From positions 32,611 to 96,610 of the forward strand of contig MNCI01038289.1 in assembly GCA_015680685.1 (NCBI GenBank): a DNA stretch of 64,000 bases. Direction: 5' to 3'. The notes beneath the pieces were generated by a model. That model did not search any database. It had not been told where the DNA came from and worked only from the letters and a program-made list of their open reading frames with translations. Shown one piece after another: positions 51,011 through 63,479 of this stretch. The translations under genes and the position numbers were made by a program. How positions within the stretch are numbered: position 1 is the first letter of the stretch; every line of letters begins with the position of its first letter. The DNA is from Gnetum montanum (Eukaryota > Streptophyta > Gnetopsida > Gnetales > Gnetaceae).

Positions 51011-52700
51011 TTCTAGTTGAAAATTGAAGATAACCTTCCATAGAGTTTTTAAAATTTTTAAAATGAAAGTGGAACGTCCCCATTTGTCACCCTAGACTAC
51101 CACTATGTTACACCAAAATCAACTAACAATTGAACCGATAAATAACCCTATGCACAGTCTATCAACAATCATAATGGAAGGAAGAAGCATAAATTAAAAA
51201 TAATGCACGAAACATGTTTACCACACCTAGTTATTAGATGAAAAAAATCACAAATCACAACTCATACATTATCGCATCATATTATGCAAAGCATATAAAA
51301 CGAACTATCTATCCATTGTCACAATATGGCATGTATATGCTCACAAGCCAAGAAGATACATTTATACATCACATCTATTATTTATCCCAGTTTTGGTGGT
51401 CTAAAAACTAGACAATGGAGAAATGTGCTTGGTTAAGCTTGTGTTTGAGGTATCGACTAAGTTTCTAAGCATGAAAATAAAGTGGAAGTCAAAAAAAGCT
51501 AAATTGAGGATTCTAAGATGCATGGAGACAAGGGCCAACAAGTCAAAATCATCTTTCCTCAACCTTGAATTCAATTTAGATGTCTATATCTCTTGGTGGA
51601 TATCTAGGCCAAGAGTAAGCAAAGTTTAGAATTTAACTTCCACCCAATCCAAAAGTTCCAAGCCTTAGCCCAAGTGTCCTAGATTATAGATGTTCCAAGC
51701 TCAAGGGTGGATGTCTAAGCCCCAGCGTGGACATACCACCAAAATTGCCTTAGTTATCATTGTGAACATCCTTAACCATTCTAGATGTCTCATCAAAATG
51801 TCACCCTTTTTAATGTGGATGTCCAAGCCTTGAATGGGATGTCATAGGTAGTCATTGAAGAATACAAAAAGTCATGTATAGTCATTTTCCCAACTCCAAT
51901 TCATCATGAGAAACTTTCTTTGATGCAAGGATTATTAAAGAACATGCTCAGACCTTGATGAAGTAAGTAATCCATAGTAATCATTGGCTACATTACTTTG
52001 AATCAAGGTTTGCATTAGCTAGAGGGTTTAAAGTTTGATCAATTTTTTAGAAGTGATACCACCATTGTTATATCATTCTTCTAGGGTTTGTTATCTTACA
52101 TGATCAAATCTTTTGTACTTTGTCATCGATTCATTCATTTGAGTGATCTATGCTTAGAGCTTGATATGTGAATGCCCTAGTGTGAGCTTCATTTGTGTAG
52201 AATTGAATTATAAAATCATCTTCCTACACTCCACACTTTGTTGCATCCCTTTAGAGCTTTGCGGAGTATACATTCTCAATGTGGGAGGATCTACTTTGCA
52301 GCCTCACTTAGGTGACCAAGTGTTCTTTTTCTACCTTGAGGGATATGTGAGTGCATCCTACAAGAGCATTACAATTTGTTATTAACCTTGTGGAATCATT
52401 CAGAATCCTATGGAATACCAAGATTGTTTACCCTACAAGGAGTGTGTAATATCCAAGGATCTACATCAATAGTAACCTCAACCATAGTTTTAATTCAAGC
52501 GTAATTTGAAGTGATGAGCTTTACCACACAGACATTGGTGAAATTGTTCCTTATTTGTATTTATTTTCACTCATTTTCTTTAAATGATTTATTTTCTATT
52601 GTAAGTCATTCATTTTCCATCTATCTCCCTCCCCCCTGAGTTAACTTAACAAAGCTTACTTACTCTCTCTGTTTTTTGGATTTGATAACCAAGTAAAATT
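51010..52700 (+). other. LTR-like / leader region upstream of plus-strand gag
   Basis: Repeated GATGTCYAAGCC and GGATGTC phrases (51580-51860) resemble those in the LTRs at 54821-61571. The region runs up to the gag start at 52720, so it probably includes the decayed 5' LTR. The ends are not defined. Confidence 0.4.
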
Positions 52701-52714
52701 GAAGGGCAATAAGG

Positions 52715-54640
52715 AATAACACTTGCACAACTACCTCTTTTCAATGGCACTAATTATGCCTTCTAAAATGGTTAAGTGAAAATGTACTTAACATCATTTA
52801 AGTTTAATATGTAGTAGAGTATTGTTAATGGATATATGATACCAATAAAGCAACACGCAACTTGGATAACAATGACAAGAAATCCTTCATGAATGATTCA
52901 AAGGCCAAAAATGTGATAGCATCTATATTGATACACGAAGAGTATAATCGGGTCAACTATTACAAAACTACCAAAGAAGTATGGTATACCTTGAAGGCAA
53001 CCTATGAAGGAAATAAAGTGGCAAAGTAATCAAAACTTCTTCTTTGGTTAAATCAAATTGCAAATATCAAGCTGAGAAAAGATGAAATAATATATCAATA
53101 CTTTAGTTAGGTACATGATCTTGTTAGTTCTATTACAGGGATAGTTCAAGACCTTTTCAAAAGTAAAGTTGTTTTACAAAATTCTTAGAACTTTATATCT
53201 TAGATAGAAGATGAAGACTATAGCCATGAAAGATATAATGAATTTTGATACTCTAAAATTTGAGGAACTTCAAAGCGCATTAACTACTTATGAGATGATA
53301 TTAGTTGAGTAATAAGAGTAGAATGATGATTCGATCATCCTCTTCTCAAATCAAGAAAAAGAAAAAAAACCCAAGAAGTCTTAAAATGAAACCTCCTTGT
53401 ACACTGGAACAATGATCTATATGATCTGAAGCTTGCACTGCTCCCTAGAAGAGTGATTAGAATGATTGTAATCCAGCTCAAAGAAGAAAGATAAAAGATA
53501 AGAAGCAGACAATTAAGAGGTAAGCTCTCTAGTAAAATGTCAAAGCCCACTTCCTCTACTGATATTATGAATATTATTTGTTGGGTATGTAATGGATGAG
53601 GACATTTTACCTCAAAATGTTCAAGTGTTAAACAATTGTAGGATGAAGTCAAACTAAAGGATAAGACAAAATTCCTTATTAGAAAATGACATTATGAAGA
53701 AGAAGATGCTAGTGAAATTAAAATGAAGGAAGGTGATGGCTCCAACTCCCATCTTGCATGCATGGGCATAGCATTGACACCATAAGAAGATCATGAAGAG
53801 TTAAGTGATGAAAACAGATTTACACCATTAAAAAATGTATGACTTTCTTAAGCAAAAATTTGTGAAATTGCAATAGATTTGTTTGAAATTTAAGAGTAAA
53901 GTACACCAACATACGTTAGAGTATGAACATGAAATAAACTCAAATATAATCCTAACAAGCAAAGTCATGGCTCTCAAGGCCAAGCTTGGTAAACTAATAG
54001 TATTGAATGAGTCTCTAAAGTTACAAGAGACTAGGGAAGAAGAATTGAAAATGATCAACACCTCTCTCCTAAAGGAAAATATCTTACTTAGGAAGAAAGT
54101 TGAGAAGTTATGCAAGAAGGTTGATCATAAAAAATGAGTTGCTGAAAAATTCACCCTTGGTAATGCATCACTTGAGAAAATAGTTTAGCAAAGAAGAAAT
54201 TCTAATGATTGAAGTGGACCAGGGCAGAAGTCCATCATGATAAACTTTGATGGATTTGAAAGTGGATTAAAAGATATATATTAAACTAAGTATATTCATT
54301 TCTTTTCACTAATATCTCTAGATTCTAAAGTTTGTTTCCATTACAAACATGTTGGACATATAAGATCATATTACCCATTTAGAAATTCAACATTTCAAGA
54401 TGCATCTCACTTGATCTCTAAGAAGAGATAAGGTAGTAATGATTTGTAGGATCAAGAAACACAGAGATTGATATCCAAGAAAAATCCACAAAGGAAGGAA
54501 CAAAGAGATAGATTTTAAGGAACCACAAAGACCAATGCACTATAGAAGTAAGAGATTAAAAGAGGACTAGATGGGAAGGCAAGTACAAACAAAGGACAAT
54601 TCACCCTATCCCACTTTTTTCAAAAAATCAAAGTTGTGAT
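52715..54640 (+). pseudogene. Copia-type gag with two zinc knuckles and coiled coil
   Basis: The start is LPLFNGTNYAF (about 52728). A UBN2-type region follows at 52850-53310, ending LKFEELQSALTTYEM. Knuckle 1 is CWVCNG.GHFTSKC (53580-53622, with one stop codon). The coiled coil 53883-54137 includes KAKLGKLIVLNESLKLQETR. Knuckle 2 is CFHYKHVGHIRSYY near 54334-54375 (two Cys to Tyr). Multiple stops occur. No protease or pol follows before the next element. Confidence 0.7.
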
Positions 54641-54820
54641 CATACCCAACAAGATAAGTTAAGCTAAATCTCCCTTTCATTTTTAGGATAGGGTAGTTTA
54701 TGTTTTATTTATTATTTTGTTTTATTTTTCCTTGCATTCACCTTCTATCCCAATCTTTGTTGAAAAACTTCAAGACATATTTCACACCATACATGTCTTG
54801 GAAGAAACTTATAGTTCAAG

Positions 54821-56011
54821 TGGAATGTAAGAATTGCTTAGAAGGGAGGTTGAATAAGTTCCCCCAATTCAAACACAAAACTGCACACAAAACTATGTAG
54901 TTCCCGAACTTGGGTTCATCCACACTCGGAGGGTAGAATCCTTACATACCTCTAGATTTTATTCCTTCAAGATGTGGTTTCAATGACACTACAACCTTTA
55001 CAAGGTTTGAGCTTTGAAAGGAGTGTTTTCTCTCAAGAAACACACTCAACTCCATAAGGTCCCAACAAGCTTAAAATGTGGTTTCAAGGATCCCACAACC
55101 TTTATAATGACTTGAGCTCCGCACCAAGTGTTTTCTCTCAAGAAGCACACTCAACCCCACAAGATCCCAATAAGCTCAAGGGATGCCTTCTTGCAAGAAG
55201 CACGTCAACCATGTAGGGCTTACAAAAGAAGAAATAAAAATCAAGGAGAGAATGTAACTACAATTTACTGATTCCTTGCTATGAGGCACTCAACAATTAT
55301 AATACAATCCACAAAGATAGAGAAATGAAGAACAAAATAATACAACTTAATGTAAGCAATGATGAAATATTCTAATGAATAGTGCTTATCCTTTTCATGA
55401 AGATTCCATTTCTTTTATAACCTCTATCCTTGTCAAATGACCAATGGTGTTCAAACAACGACTAGAAAATAGTTAGTTGGGATGTCTTATTCAAGCGTGG
55501 GATGTCTCACTGACTATTGCTACTTGTAGGTAGAATGTTCCATTAGAAATTGGGACATCTCACTTGGGATGTCCCAGCCGGAGCATCTTAAGTACAATTA
55601 GGATGTCTACTACTTTTGTGGAACATTTGGCATGAAACTAAGCTTTTGCCTTTGGGACATCTGTTGATCTTTTGGGATGTCTTAGCAGCTACCAAAATAC
55701 TTTCCTTCAGCTTGTAGACATCTTCCATTCTTATGTTATTTGTTGAGACTTTGATAATCAGAATGACAACTTAACTCTCATATTGATTACAACATGTTCT
55801 TTGTCTCGATCTCATCATGATCTTGTCTTGACACCATCTAAGCTCTTGTCCCGATCTCATATGATCTTGTCTTGACATCATCTAAGCTCTTATCCCAATC
55901 TCATCATACTCTTGTCATCATGATCTTGTCTTTTCTTAGTCGTGCAAGATCACAAGCTCATTTTCCATAGTCTCCATTTTCCAAGGTTTTGACATATTAA
56001 AAGGTTAATAA
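54821..56011 (-). repeat. 3' LTR of the gag-only element
   Basis: It is collinear with 60782-61571 over long words (ATGTCTTATTCAAGC, CATGTTCTTTGTCTYGATCTC, AGGTTTTGACATAYTAAAAGG). It is longer by about 300 bp near 55091-55395 because the other LTR has a deletion there. It also contains a local duplication (54980-55110 against 55075-55170). Confidence 0.75.
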
Positions 56012-56027
56012 TCTCCCCCTTTTTGGT
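56012..56027 (-). other. Polypurine tract
   Basis: The complement of TCTCCCCCTTTTTGG gives an AAAAAGGGGGAGA purine tract next to the 3' LTR, the plus-strand priming site of copia-type elements. Confidence 0.75.
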
Positions 56028-56029
56028 GA

Positions 56030-58200
56030 TGTCCAAAACTTGAGAAAAGGGGTTAACACACCATTATATGATAAACAATTAAAAGCACAAACATTTATAT
56101 ATATATCAAAAGATAATCTTATGGCATCAATTATGGCAAAGAAAAATGAGATAAACCAATTAAAGGACACATATCCATTAGTCATGATCATAAAAAGGCA
56201 ACATAAGAAAATGGAATCATAAAAAACTACTCATATCTATCCATAATACAAGCATAGTTATGTACCACAAAGTAAACTGTCCACCATAAATTCTACATAA
56301 CATTATATGATAAAATCATAGAGACACAAAATAAGATAAAATAGTGGTTAATGAGTACACATCCTTTGGCATAGGCCTCATAGGGCTGATGATGAAAAAC
56401 AAGTTCCATTAAGAGTTGCCCTTTATCTATTCATAATGAAGCCAAACTTAGATAATCAAAGCCTTTTAATTGTAGACAAAGGTATTTCCATGAATAATGA
56501 AAGGTTGAACTCCAAACATTGAAAACAAGAATTTGTCTTTAATAAAATAAGTCATAAGGAATTAGTAATAAAAATACTATCTACTATATAGGCCAAGATC
56601 ATCAATGTATGAGTATGAAGTTAACCTATGAGTATGTAGACTATGTCCTTAATAAATATCAAGTCTTAACATATAGTCTTAATTAGGTGTTATCAATTAT
56701 CTCATGAAGTTCCTACTAAACACTCTTCTCCTTTTTGGACATCAGCAAAAAGATACCACAAGTAGATACAATTTCCAAGAAGAGAGAAACAACACATATT
56801 ACTTTGAAGGCCTTAGATCCAATATTTACAAGAATGATCAAGGCTTACATACTTTATTAGATTCCAATATGAATACACCTCTTGTTGATCATTTTCATTT
56901 GAGGGTGCTAGAGTGGGAAGTCATGCTGCTTAAGTGTCTTTTGATGAGAGTCTTTGAAGACTCCCCCTACACAAGTGGTCCAAAAGATGATGACTATTGA
57001 TGAGGTATAGGCTCTCCTTGTATATGTACTAATTTTCTTCCTACCTTCTTAATGCAACTATTGTAAAGAGAGTGGTTTTCTTTCCTTGAGCCTTTTAGGA
57101 TCAACTTGCTCTTTAGAGAGTTGTAATATTGATTCTCCCAAAAACATAGAATGGAATTGATAATAATTTTTGCTGCAAAAATCATTTGCATAGAAACTCT
57201 AAGATCAAGTATGGAGACTAAGGTCTCCAATTAGTGATATCTTTTAACAAAGACCATGATCCAAATATTTTAATGTAGATAGCAAACAACAACAATTCCC
57301 TCCTAGATAGTTAACAAGGAATTCCTTCTCTTTTTTTTCTTAAAAAAAAGAGGACCTTGTGAATAGAGATTAAGGATCCAAAAGTCACAAATAAAATGAT
57401 AGTCTTCATCTTAATATTTAACAAGGAAGATCATCTAAAGAGGTGAGTCCTTGTGATAGTCATTTCTTGTTGATAATAGTGTTGCAAAATCCGTGAATTA
57501 CAATCAAGAGCTCAAACACTTGATTTTATGATAAATCATTTAAAACATTTGGACCACAAGGAGGCAACTATAATATATTCCGGTCTATAATCTAATAAGA
57601 GATACTATATGAATAATATGAACTAGATCACAAGGCATAATAACATAAAAATAGTTCTTCTACAAAGCATGTGGCAATCTAACTTACCAAATCTTATCGT
57701 GTTTATTTCCAATTAAGACAAGTTAGCACAATGTCCATAAGTGTTTTGATTTGTAGCTCAACATATTTGAAGGTCAAGTGAAGATTTCTTCAACTTACAA
57801 AGATTTCTACTAGCATCCATTCAACAAAATTTTACAAAACGAAAAATACTAAACTAACCTAATTAGAACTAACCAAGTCAAGAAATTTAAATTAAAACCA
57901 TACTTACCATTTCTTACCTTTTTGATCCTAAGCAATGATATGCTCATTGATGTTCAAGATAAGGTCCTCCATCATAGAATACCTCCTTAGCATACATTTG
58001 ATCCTTATTGTATCTGTCATTAATATATTTTAGTTCATTTCAGGTTGCTACATCTTCATACTTGTGTTCTTTGAGATTGGAGGGCAGATAATCTCTACTA
58101 GTCATGGTTTTGATCCTCCAATATCACTGGTGGTTATCTTTTTCTCATGTACATTGGTTCTCCAAGCTTTTTGGTCATGTAATCACACTTTCTAGAATTT
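56030..58200 (-). other. Non-coding interior of the gag-only element
   Basis: I found no pol motifs here in any frame. The short open frames (56704-57000, 56994-57230) have no recognisable domain. Confidence 0.45.
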
Positions 58201-60530
58201 TCTTGGTAAGACTAGGTAGCAATGTTATTGAGTTCTAAAGGTAATTCACAATGGAATTGTGCGTGTCCACACATTTCACAATGAAAATAAGTAGTCTCTA
58301 ATTTGAATTGAATATTCAAACCTAAGCTTGTCTTTCCATGTAGATGATACCATACTTGTGCAAATATCCTTTTGTAAAGCTTTTTGCAAATCTCCATTGT
58401 TGTGCAAAGTTTGAGGTATTTTCGTATCTTCACAAGGTCTTACACTTGATGGATTTGTACACATATTCTCAAAAAAATGAGTTAGCAAATGAACCTAAGA
58501 CTTTACATTTGAGAGTTTCCCTTTTAGAGAGGATCATATGGCATGTAGTTCAATTATGTCATCTTCTTTCCTACGTAGAGTTTTTATCATAGTGAATCAT
58601 AAATCATGAAAAGAAATAATTTCTTCACACATCATATTGTACCTACCCTCTTCACAACTTTTAGCCTCATCAACATTTGTTGTAGGATTTTCATGAGTAA
58701 ATGCCATATAGATAAGACGTAAATTTGTAGTAGTATCATCTACTTCTTCCTTACTTTATTCCTCATCCTAGCTAGTGTAGAAATTTTTACCCTTTTTTTC
58801 ATCTTCAAATGAATCCTTCTTTTACAACTTGTCAATACTTGAATATTTGGAGGCCACATGGCCTTTGGTGTAGGGGTGCACCTCAATAGATCCCAATAGG
58901 ACTCAATCCACAACTTCCAAGAAGATTTAGCTTAGAAAGTAAGAATAACATAATGAAATAGATAAACATTCTCTTTTATTAAGAAAATTCCTAGAAATAC
59001 ATAGAAAATACATCAAAGATGAGGACCTAAGCTTAACTCACAACTCTTCCAAGGATCTTAGAGGCCACATTTATCCCCTCTCAATCCTCAATTGCTCTTA
59101 ATGGAGCCCAAGCTCAAGACAAGACACTTATGAGAGATTCTCCTAACCTCTCTCAAATGCTATCCCTTGCCTCTCACTCAACTTCCTTGCATAAGCTCTC
59201 TTCTCTCAACTCTCATGAGCCTTCTCTCTTGCTCATGGTTAGGGGTTATGCTCTTTCTTGTACCAACAATGGTGAATTTCATCAATATTTATAAGCAACC
59301 AAAAGATAAAAATCCTAGAAACCTTTCCTCAACTTAACTTGAGGTTCTTTAGATGTTTCCCAAGTCTTCTCACCTTCTCCCTAGCCATTTTCTATGTTGC
59401 TTTGGCTATTTCCATCTTGCTTTGATTATTTCCTAAATTGGAACAAGCCTTAGAGCTTTTTTCCTCAATAACTTAGACATCTCTAGTTTTTCTTAGACAT
59501 CTACTATGAAAGCCCTACTTTTAGGTGAGACACCTACTATTTTTTATAGAGATCTACTCTAGTCCATAGAAGTCTATACTTCAGGTTAGATGTCTAAGGT
59601 AAAACGTCTATCTTTCTAGGTAGATGTCATCCTACAAGTGCCAAAAATAAAAATGCTCATTTTGATGCCTGGAACCTCTGGATGCCTCTAAACAAGTCCC
59701 CATAGATCTTGGAACCCTCTAAACTCATCAAAATGAATTAAAAACACCCCAAAACATGCTAAAACATCCAAGAATCATCCTCAACAAAATTAACACAAAA
59801 AGACACATAACATGTAGGGTAGAACAACGAGATTAGAAGAGGTGTCCCTATACTAGTCTCTACCACCACAAACCCAACATTTTATAAAAGATGCATCAAG
59901 TTTAGAATTTTTAAAATTTTTACCTCTTTCCTTGCCTTTGTTGCTACTTTGATTGAAGTTCTTTCCTTTTCATGCTAGTAGTCTTTGAACTCTTCATGAC
60001 AAGAGATCCAATTCATCTTCACTATTTGGTTCATGCTTAGATGACTCCTTCTCTTTTGATAATTTTTTGAGAGCAATTGATTTTCCTTTGATTGCACCTT
60101 CACTTATGAGATTCATCTTGTAAGCTATGATTGTACTTTGAAGCTCTTCAAACTTCAAGATTGAGAAATCCCTAATTTCTTCCATCATTGTAACTTTAGA
60201 TCTAAATTCAAACTATAATGTTCTAATCATTTTAATAATCACATCACCTTTGGGTAAATCTTTTCTCATCCCTCTGATAGCTACAATTAAGTCATTAGCC
60301 CTAGAAAAATAATCTTTGATCTTCTCTCCTTCTTTCATTTTTAATTTATCATATTTACTTTGTAAAACTATAAGCTTAGATTGCTTAACAATAGATCTAC
60401 CTTCATAGGAAGCTTCTAGAGTCTCCCAAATTTCTTTTACAATTTTGCACCTAGCTACCCTATTGAACTTAGATTTGCTTAAAGTAGAATAAAGATAGTT
60501 TTTTAATTTGAAATCAAACATAAACTTGCC
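58200..60530 (-). pseudogene. Gag of the gag-only element, split by a solo LTR
   Basis: On the minus strand, ARCKIVKEIWETLEASYEGR and KYDKLKMKEGEKIKDYFSRA (60460-60290) are the UBN2 gag core. ILKFEELQSTIIAYKMNLIS (60160-60100) follows. KCWVCGG begins knuckle 1 at about 59882 and is cut off; KGHVASKYSS resumes at about 58860. Knuckle 2 is YFHCEMCGHAQFHC at about 58250-58292, with the first Cys changed to Tyr. It is the same family as the plus-strand gag at 52715. Confidence 0.75.
58868..59870 (-). mobile_element. Solo LTR inserted in gag zinc-knuckle codons
   Basis: About 1 kb of non-coding DNA splits knuckle 1 between CWVCGG and KGHVASK. Read on the minus strand it opens near TGGTAGAGACTAGTATAGGG and closes near GGTGCACCCCTACA, as TG...CA LTR ends. 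A TATA-like ATATTTATAAGC lies at about 59287. A clear 5-bp target repeat was not established. Confidence 0.55.
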
Positions 60531-60781
60531 TTTTTTTTCCTAAGTACACTTGTTTCTTGGCTTTGTAGCACTTCTAGTGCTGTCGATGGTTGGTGTGTAG
60601 TCCACAAGGATGGATTCCCAAACTTTGAACTCCATGGGTTCAAAAAATCCTTACATTTGATCTTTCCAGTACATGAAGCTGATCTTATCGAACATTTATG
60701 GCTAGCTGTATGAAGTTCCTTCTATCATTTACTCATGAGTTGTTACTTTCAAAATTAGGAATACTTGACTCTAATATGACT

Positions 60782-61571
60782 TGAGGATTAAGAACTTAGA
60801 AGGCAGGTTAAATAAGTTTCTCCAACTCAAACACAAAACTACACATAAAAATATGTGGTTCCCTAACTTGGGTATGTCCACACTCAAAGGGTAGAATCCT
60901 TGCATACCTTTGGACTTGGTTCCTTTAAAATGTGATTTTAACGACACTAAAACCTTTACAAAGTTTGATATTTGAAAAGAGTTTTATCTCTCAAGAAACA
61001 CACTAAATCCTACAAGGTCCCAACAAGCTAAAATGTGGTTTCAAGGATTCCACTTCTTTCATAGCCTCTGTCCTTGTCAAATGACTATTCGTATTCATAC
61101 AATGGCTAGAAAATGGCTAGTTGAGATGTCTTATTCAAGCTTGGGATGTCTGACTAACTCTTACTACTTGCAGGTGGGACGTCCCACTTTTTACATTCTA
61201 GCTAGGATGTCTCAAGTATAATTGGGACATCTGCTATTTTTGTGGAATGTTTGGCTTTAAATTGAGCTTTTGCTTTTGGGACGTCTTGGTAGATTCCAAA
61301 ATAGTTTCCTTTGGCTTATAGGCATCTTCCATTCTTGTGTTGTTTGTTGAGTCTTTGGTAATCAAAATAATAACTTAAATTTCATCTTGATCACAACATG
61401 TTCTTTGTCTTGATCTCTTCGTGATCTTGTCTTGACACCATCTAAGCTCTTGTCCTGATCTGATTATACTCTTATCATCATGATCTTGTCTTTCCCTAGT
61501 CTTGTAAGACAACAAGCTCATTTTCCAAGGTTTTGACATACTAAAAGGTTAATAGAATGTTCACCCCAACA
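60782..61571 (-). repeat. 5' LTR of the gag-only element
   Basis: 790 bp bounded by TG and CA. Relative to the 3' LTR it lacks about 300 bp, deleted between short GATTCCA-like repeats at about 61045. It contains several GGGATGTCT / GGGACATCT repeats (61125-61290) in the presumed U3. Confidence 0.75.
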
Positions 61572-62400
61572 ATTGAAAATTACATCCATGACAAAAGAAA
61601 AATAAAAAATAATCTATGAATCATAGGGTGCAAACATAAAAAAACCTTGGAGGTTTTTATTTCCTCATGATGCACTTGAATAAGATGTTTGAGTAGCAAG
61701 CAAAGCTTAGAAGAAAGGAGAAGGAGTGGAGTATGAGTAGCAAGACAAGAACAAAGGTAAGCATCCCACAATATCATGGTAGCAAATCTAGTAGTGAGGG
61801 AGAGTAGTAGAGCATGAAGGATTTTCATCTCATCCAAAGGAAAGAGGATACAAACCCTCATTTAAGCTAAAGATAGCCAAGAAAATGTATGAATCCCATG
61901 AAAAAGTCTTAATCATTGCAAAGAGGATTCTTGATTTTAAGCCCCAAAGTAGATCTTAGATCTAATCTTTGATGCTTTGGAAATTTTATTTATTTATAGT
62001 CTTTCTACTATTATTCTAGAAGTTATGATCATATAATTCTTTTGCAATATTTAGGGCATGAATGTAAATATTGGGACTTTTAGTACTTTGGTAAATGGAA
62101 CTATTATTGCAGTATCTCTTAGTTTGATCAATGATTTGTTAGGATTTGAAGCATCAAGATCATACAAATTGTGGGTAAGCACTCTCATTAATATTTTCTA
62201 AAATACCATATTTGATGTTGAAAGAGGGATTTTTATTTGAGGTTATTTGACAATTCTAAGTTTTTAATGAAGCAAAAAGTTTATAGGGAAAACATGATAA
62301 TGAAGGCACCAATCATTTTAGTTATTATTTACTATAGTCTTATATTTAAAATGGGAGTTATGATCATTAACTCTGCTAGCAAGCCTAGGTCCTCTATTAC
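61572..62400. other. Unassigned upstream flank
   Basis: No gene or element is recognised. The 93-codon minus frame at 61580-61861 has no known motif. Confidence 0.45.
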
Positions 62401-62412
62401 TTACTTGCTAGA

Positions 62413-63057
62413 GTGAAGTTAGATTTCAGGTATATCATTAGTAAGGATATCATATTTGAACATGTTAAAGCTCAAACCTTTGGGTACTTATTATTGATTA
62501 GTCTTATCATCACTAATTCATATATTAACATCCTTGACATTCATACCATCCATGGAAGGAAGGTTATTATTAAGTATGCAGAGAATAGAGGTGAACATAG
62601 CAGAGTAACAACGTCATCATCGACATCCTAGAAGACTAGACCTCACCTATTTCATTTTAGCTTAGTTGGAGATTAGCTTAATTCCACCTTAAACAAGGCC
62701 TTGTCAGCTTTTTCCAAGTCCATTGGAAAGATTGGTCATAACCTATCTAACTTAGAAAGAGAAGTTGAAAGGATTGAGAGGAAGTAGGCTAACACCTCAT
62801 TGTAAGAGAAGCTTCCTTCCTTCTCAAACAAGAAGCTACTTGGGACATCCACTTAGCTTGAGGAGCATGTTCCTCATGTTCATGCTTTGAATGTTAGTTC
62901 ATCCAAGGGCTATGATTCAAACATGTTAGAGATCTTTATGGAGGAGTTAGCACCTATAGGAGGAGGACATCAATATGAGAGCAATAGGGGTATAAGGACC
63001 AGCCTCATGATCCTAAAGAGGATTAATCAAAGATATAAGTTGAGGGAGAGTTATCTT
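62413..63057 (+). pseudogene. Decayed reading frame of 215 codons with few stops
   Basis: A single frame stays readable with only four or five stop codons. It includes GKIGHNLSNLEREVERIERK (coiled-coil-like), ALNVSSSKGYDSNMLEIFME and MILKRINQRYKLRE. A product is not recognised; a retroelement gag-like protein is possible. Confidence 0.35.
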
Positions 63058-63479
63058 TGAGCCAACTTGCACCAACACCCAAAGTGGGTCCTCTATAAAG
63101 CCCTTGCATCAAATAGAGAATTATATATATGTACTTTAATAGAAATTTAGTAGCGTGATCGTACTCCCCAGTAAGCGTCTATTTCTCGATAGGCCAACAC
63201 AACTTTATGTGAAGTCATTCTACACATATTAGAGCTTTCTTCAGCTATAGTTATTCAAACATATATCTTGTCAAATTGATTCATGTAAGTAGAAGAATAA
63301 AACCACTAGCACATGCAAGCCATGCCCTACTAAAATAGCACTATCCTAGATAGGAGTAGTCATTTGAGGTGATTGTTTGTCTAGCCCCTATCCTCGGTGG
63401 CCATGGAGGTAGCACGCTTCAATTAAGCATGACTTGATTCATTGCTTGGGGTAGGCTCTAGAAATGAGTGATCAATGAA

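Larger units (their letters stand above)
54821..61571 (-). mobile_element. Gag-only LTR retrotransposon (copia-type), both LTRs present
   Basis: The element reads on the minus strand. The 5' LTR is 60782-61571, starting TGTTGGGGTGAACATTC, with a decayed initiator-tRNA-Met-type primer site just inside (60768-60779). Gag is at 60530-58200. The polypurine tract (AAAAAGGGGGAGA, complement at 56012-56024) leads into the 3' LTR, 56011-54821. Between gag and the tract lie about 2.2 kb without protease, integrase or RT motifs that I can see. It resembles non-autonomous TR-GAG elements. No matching 5-bp target duplication was found (TCAAG against ATTGA). Confidence 0.7.
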
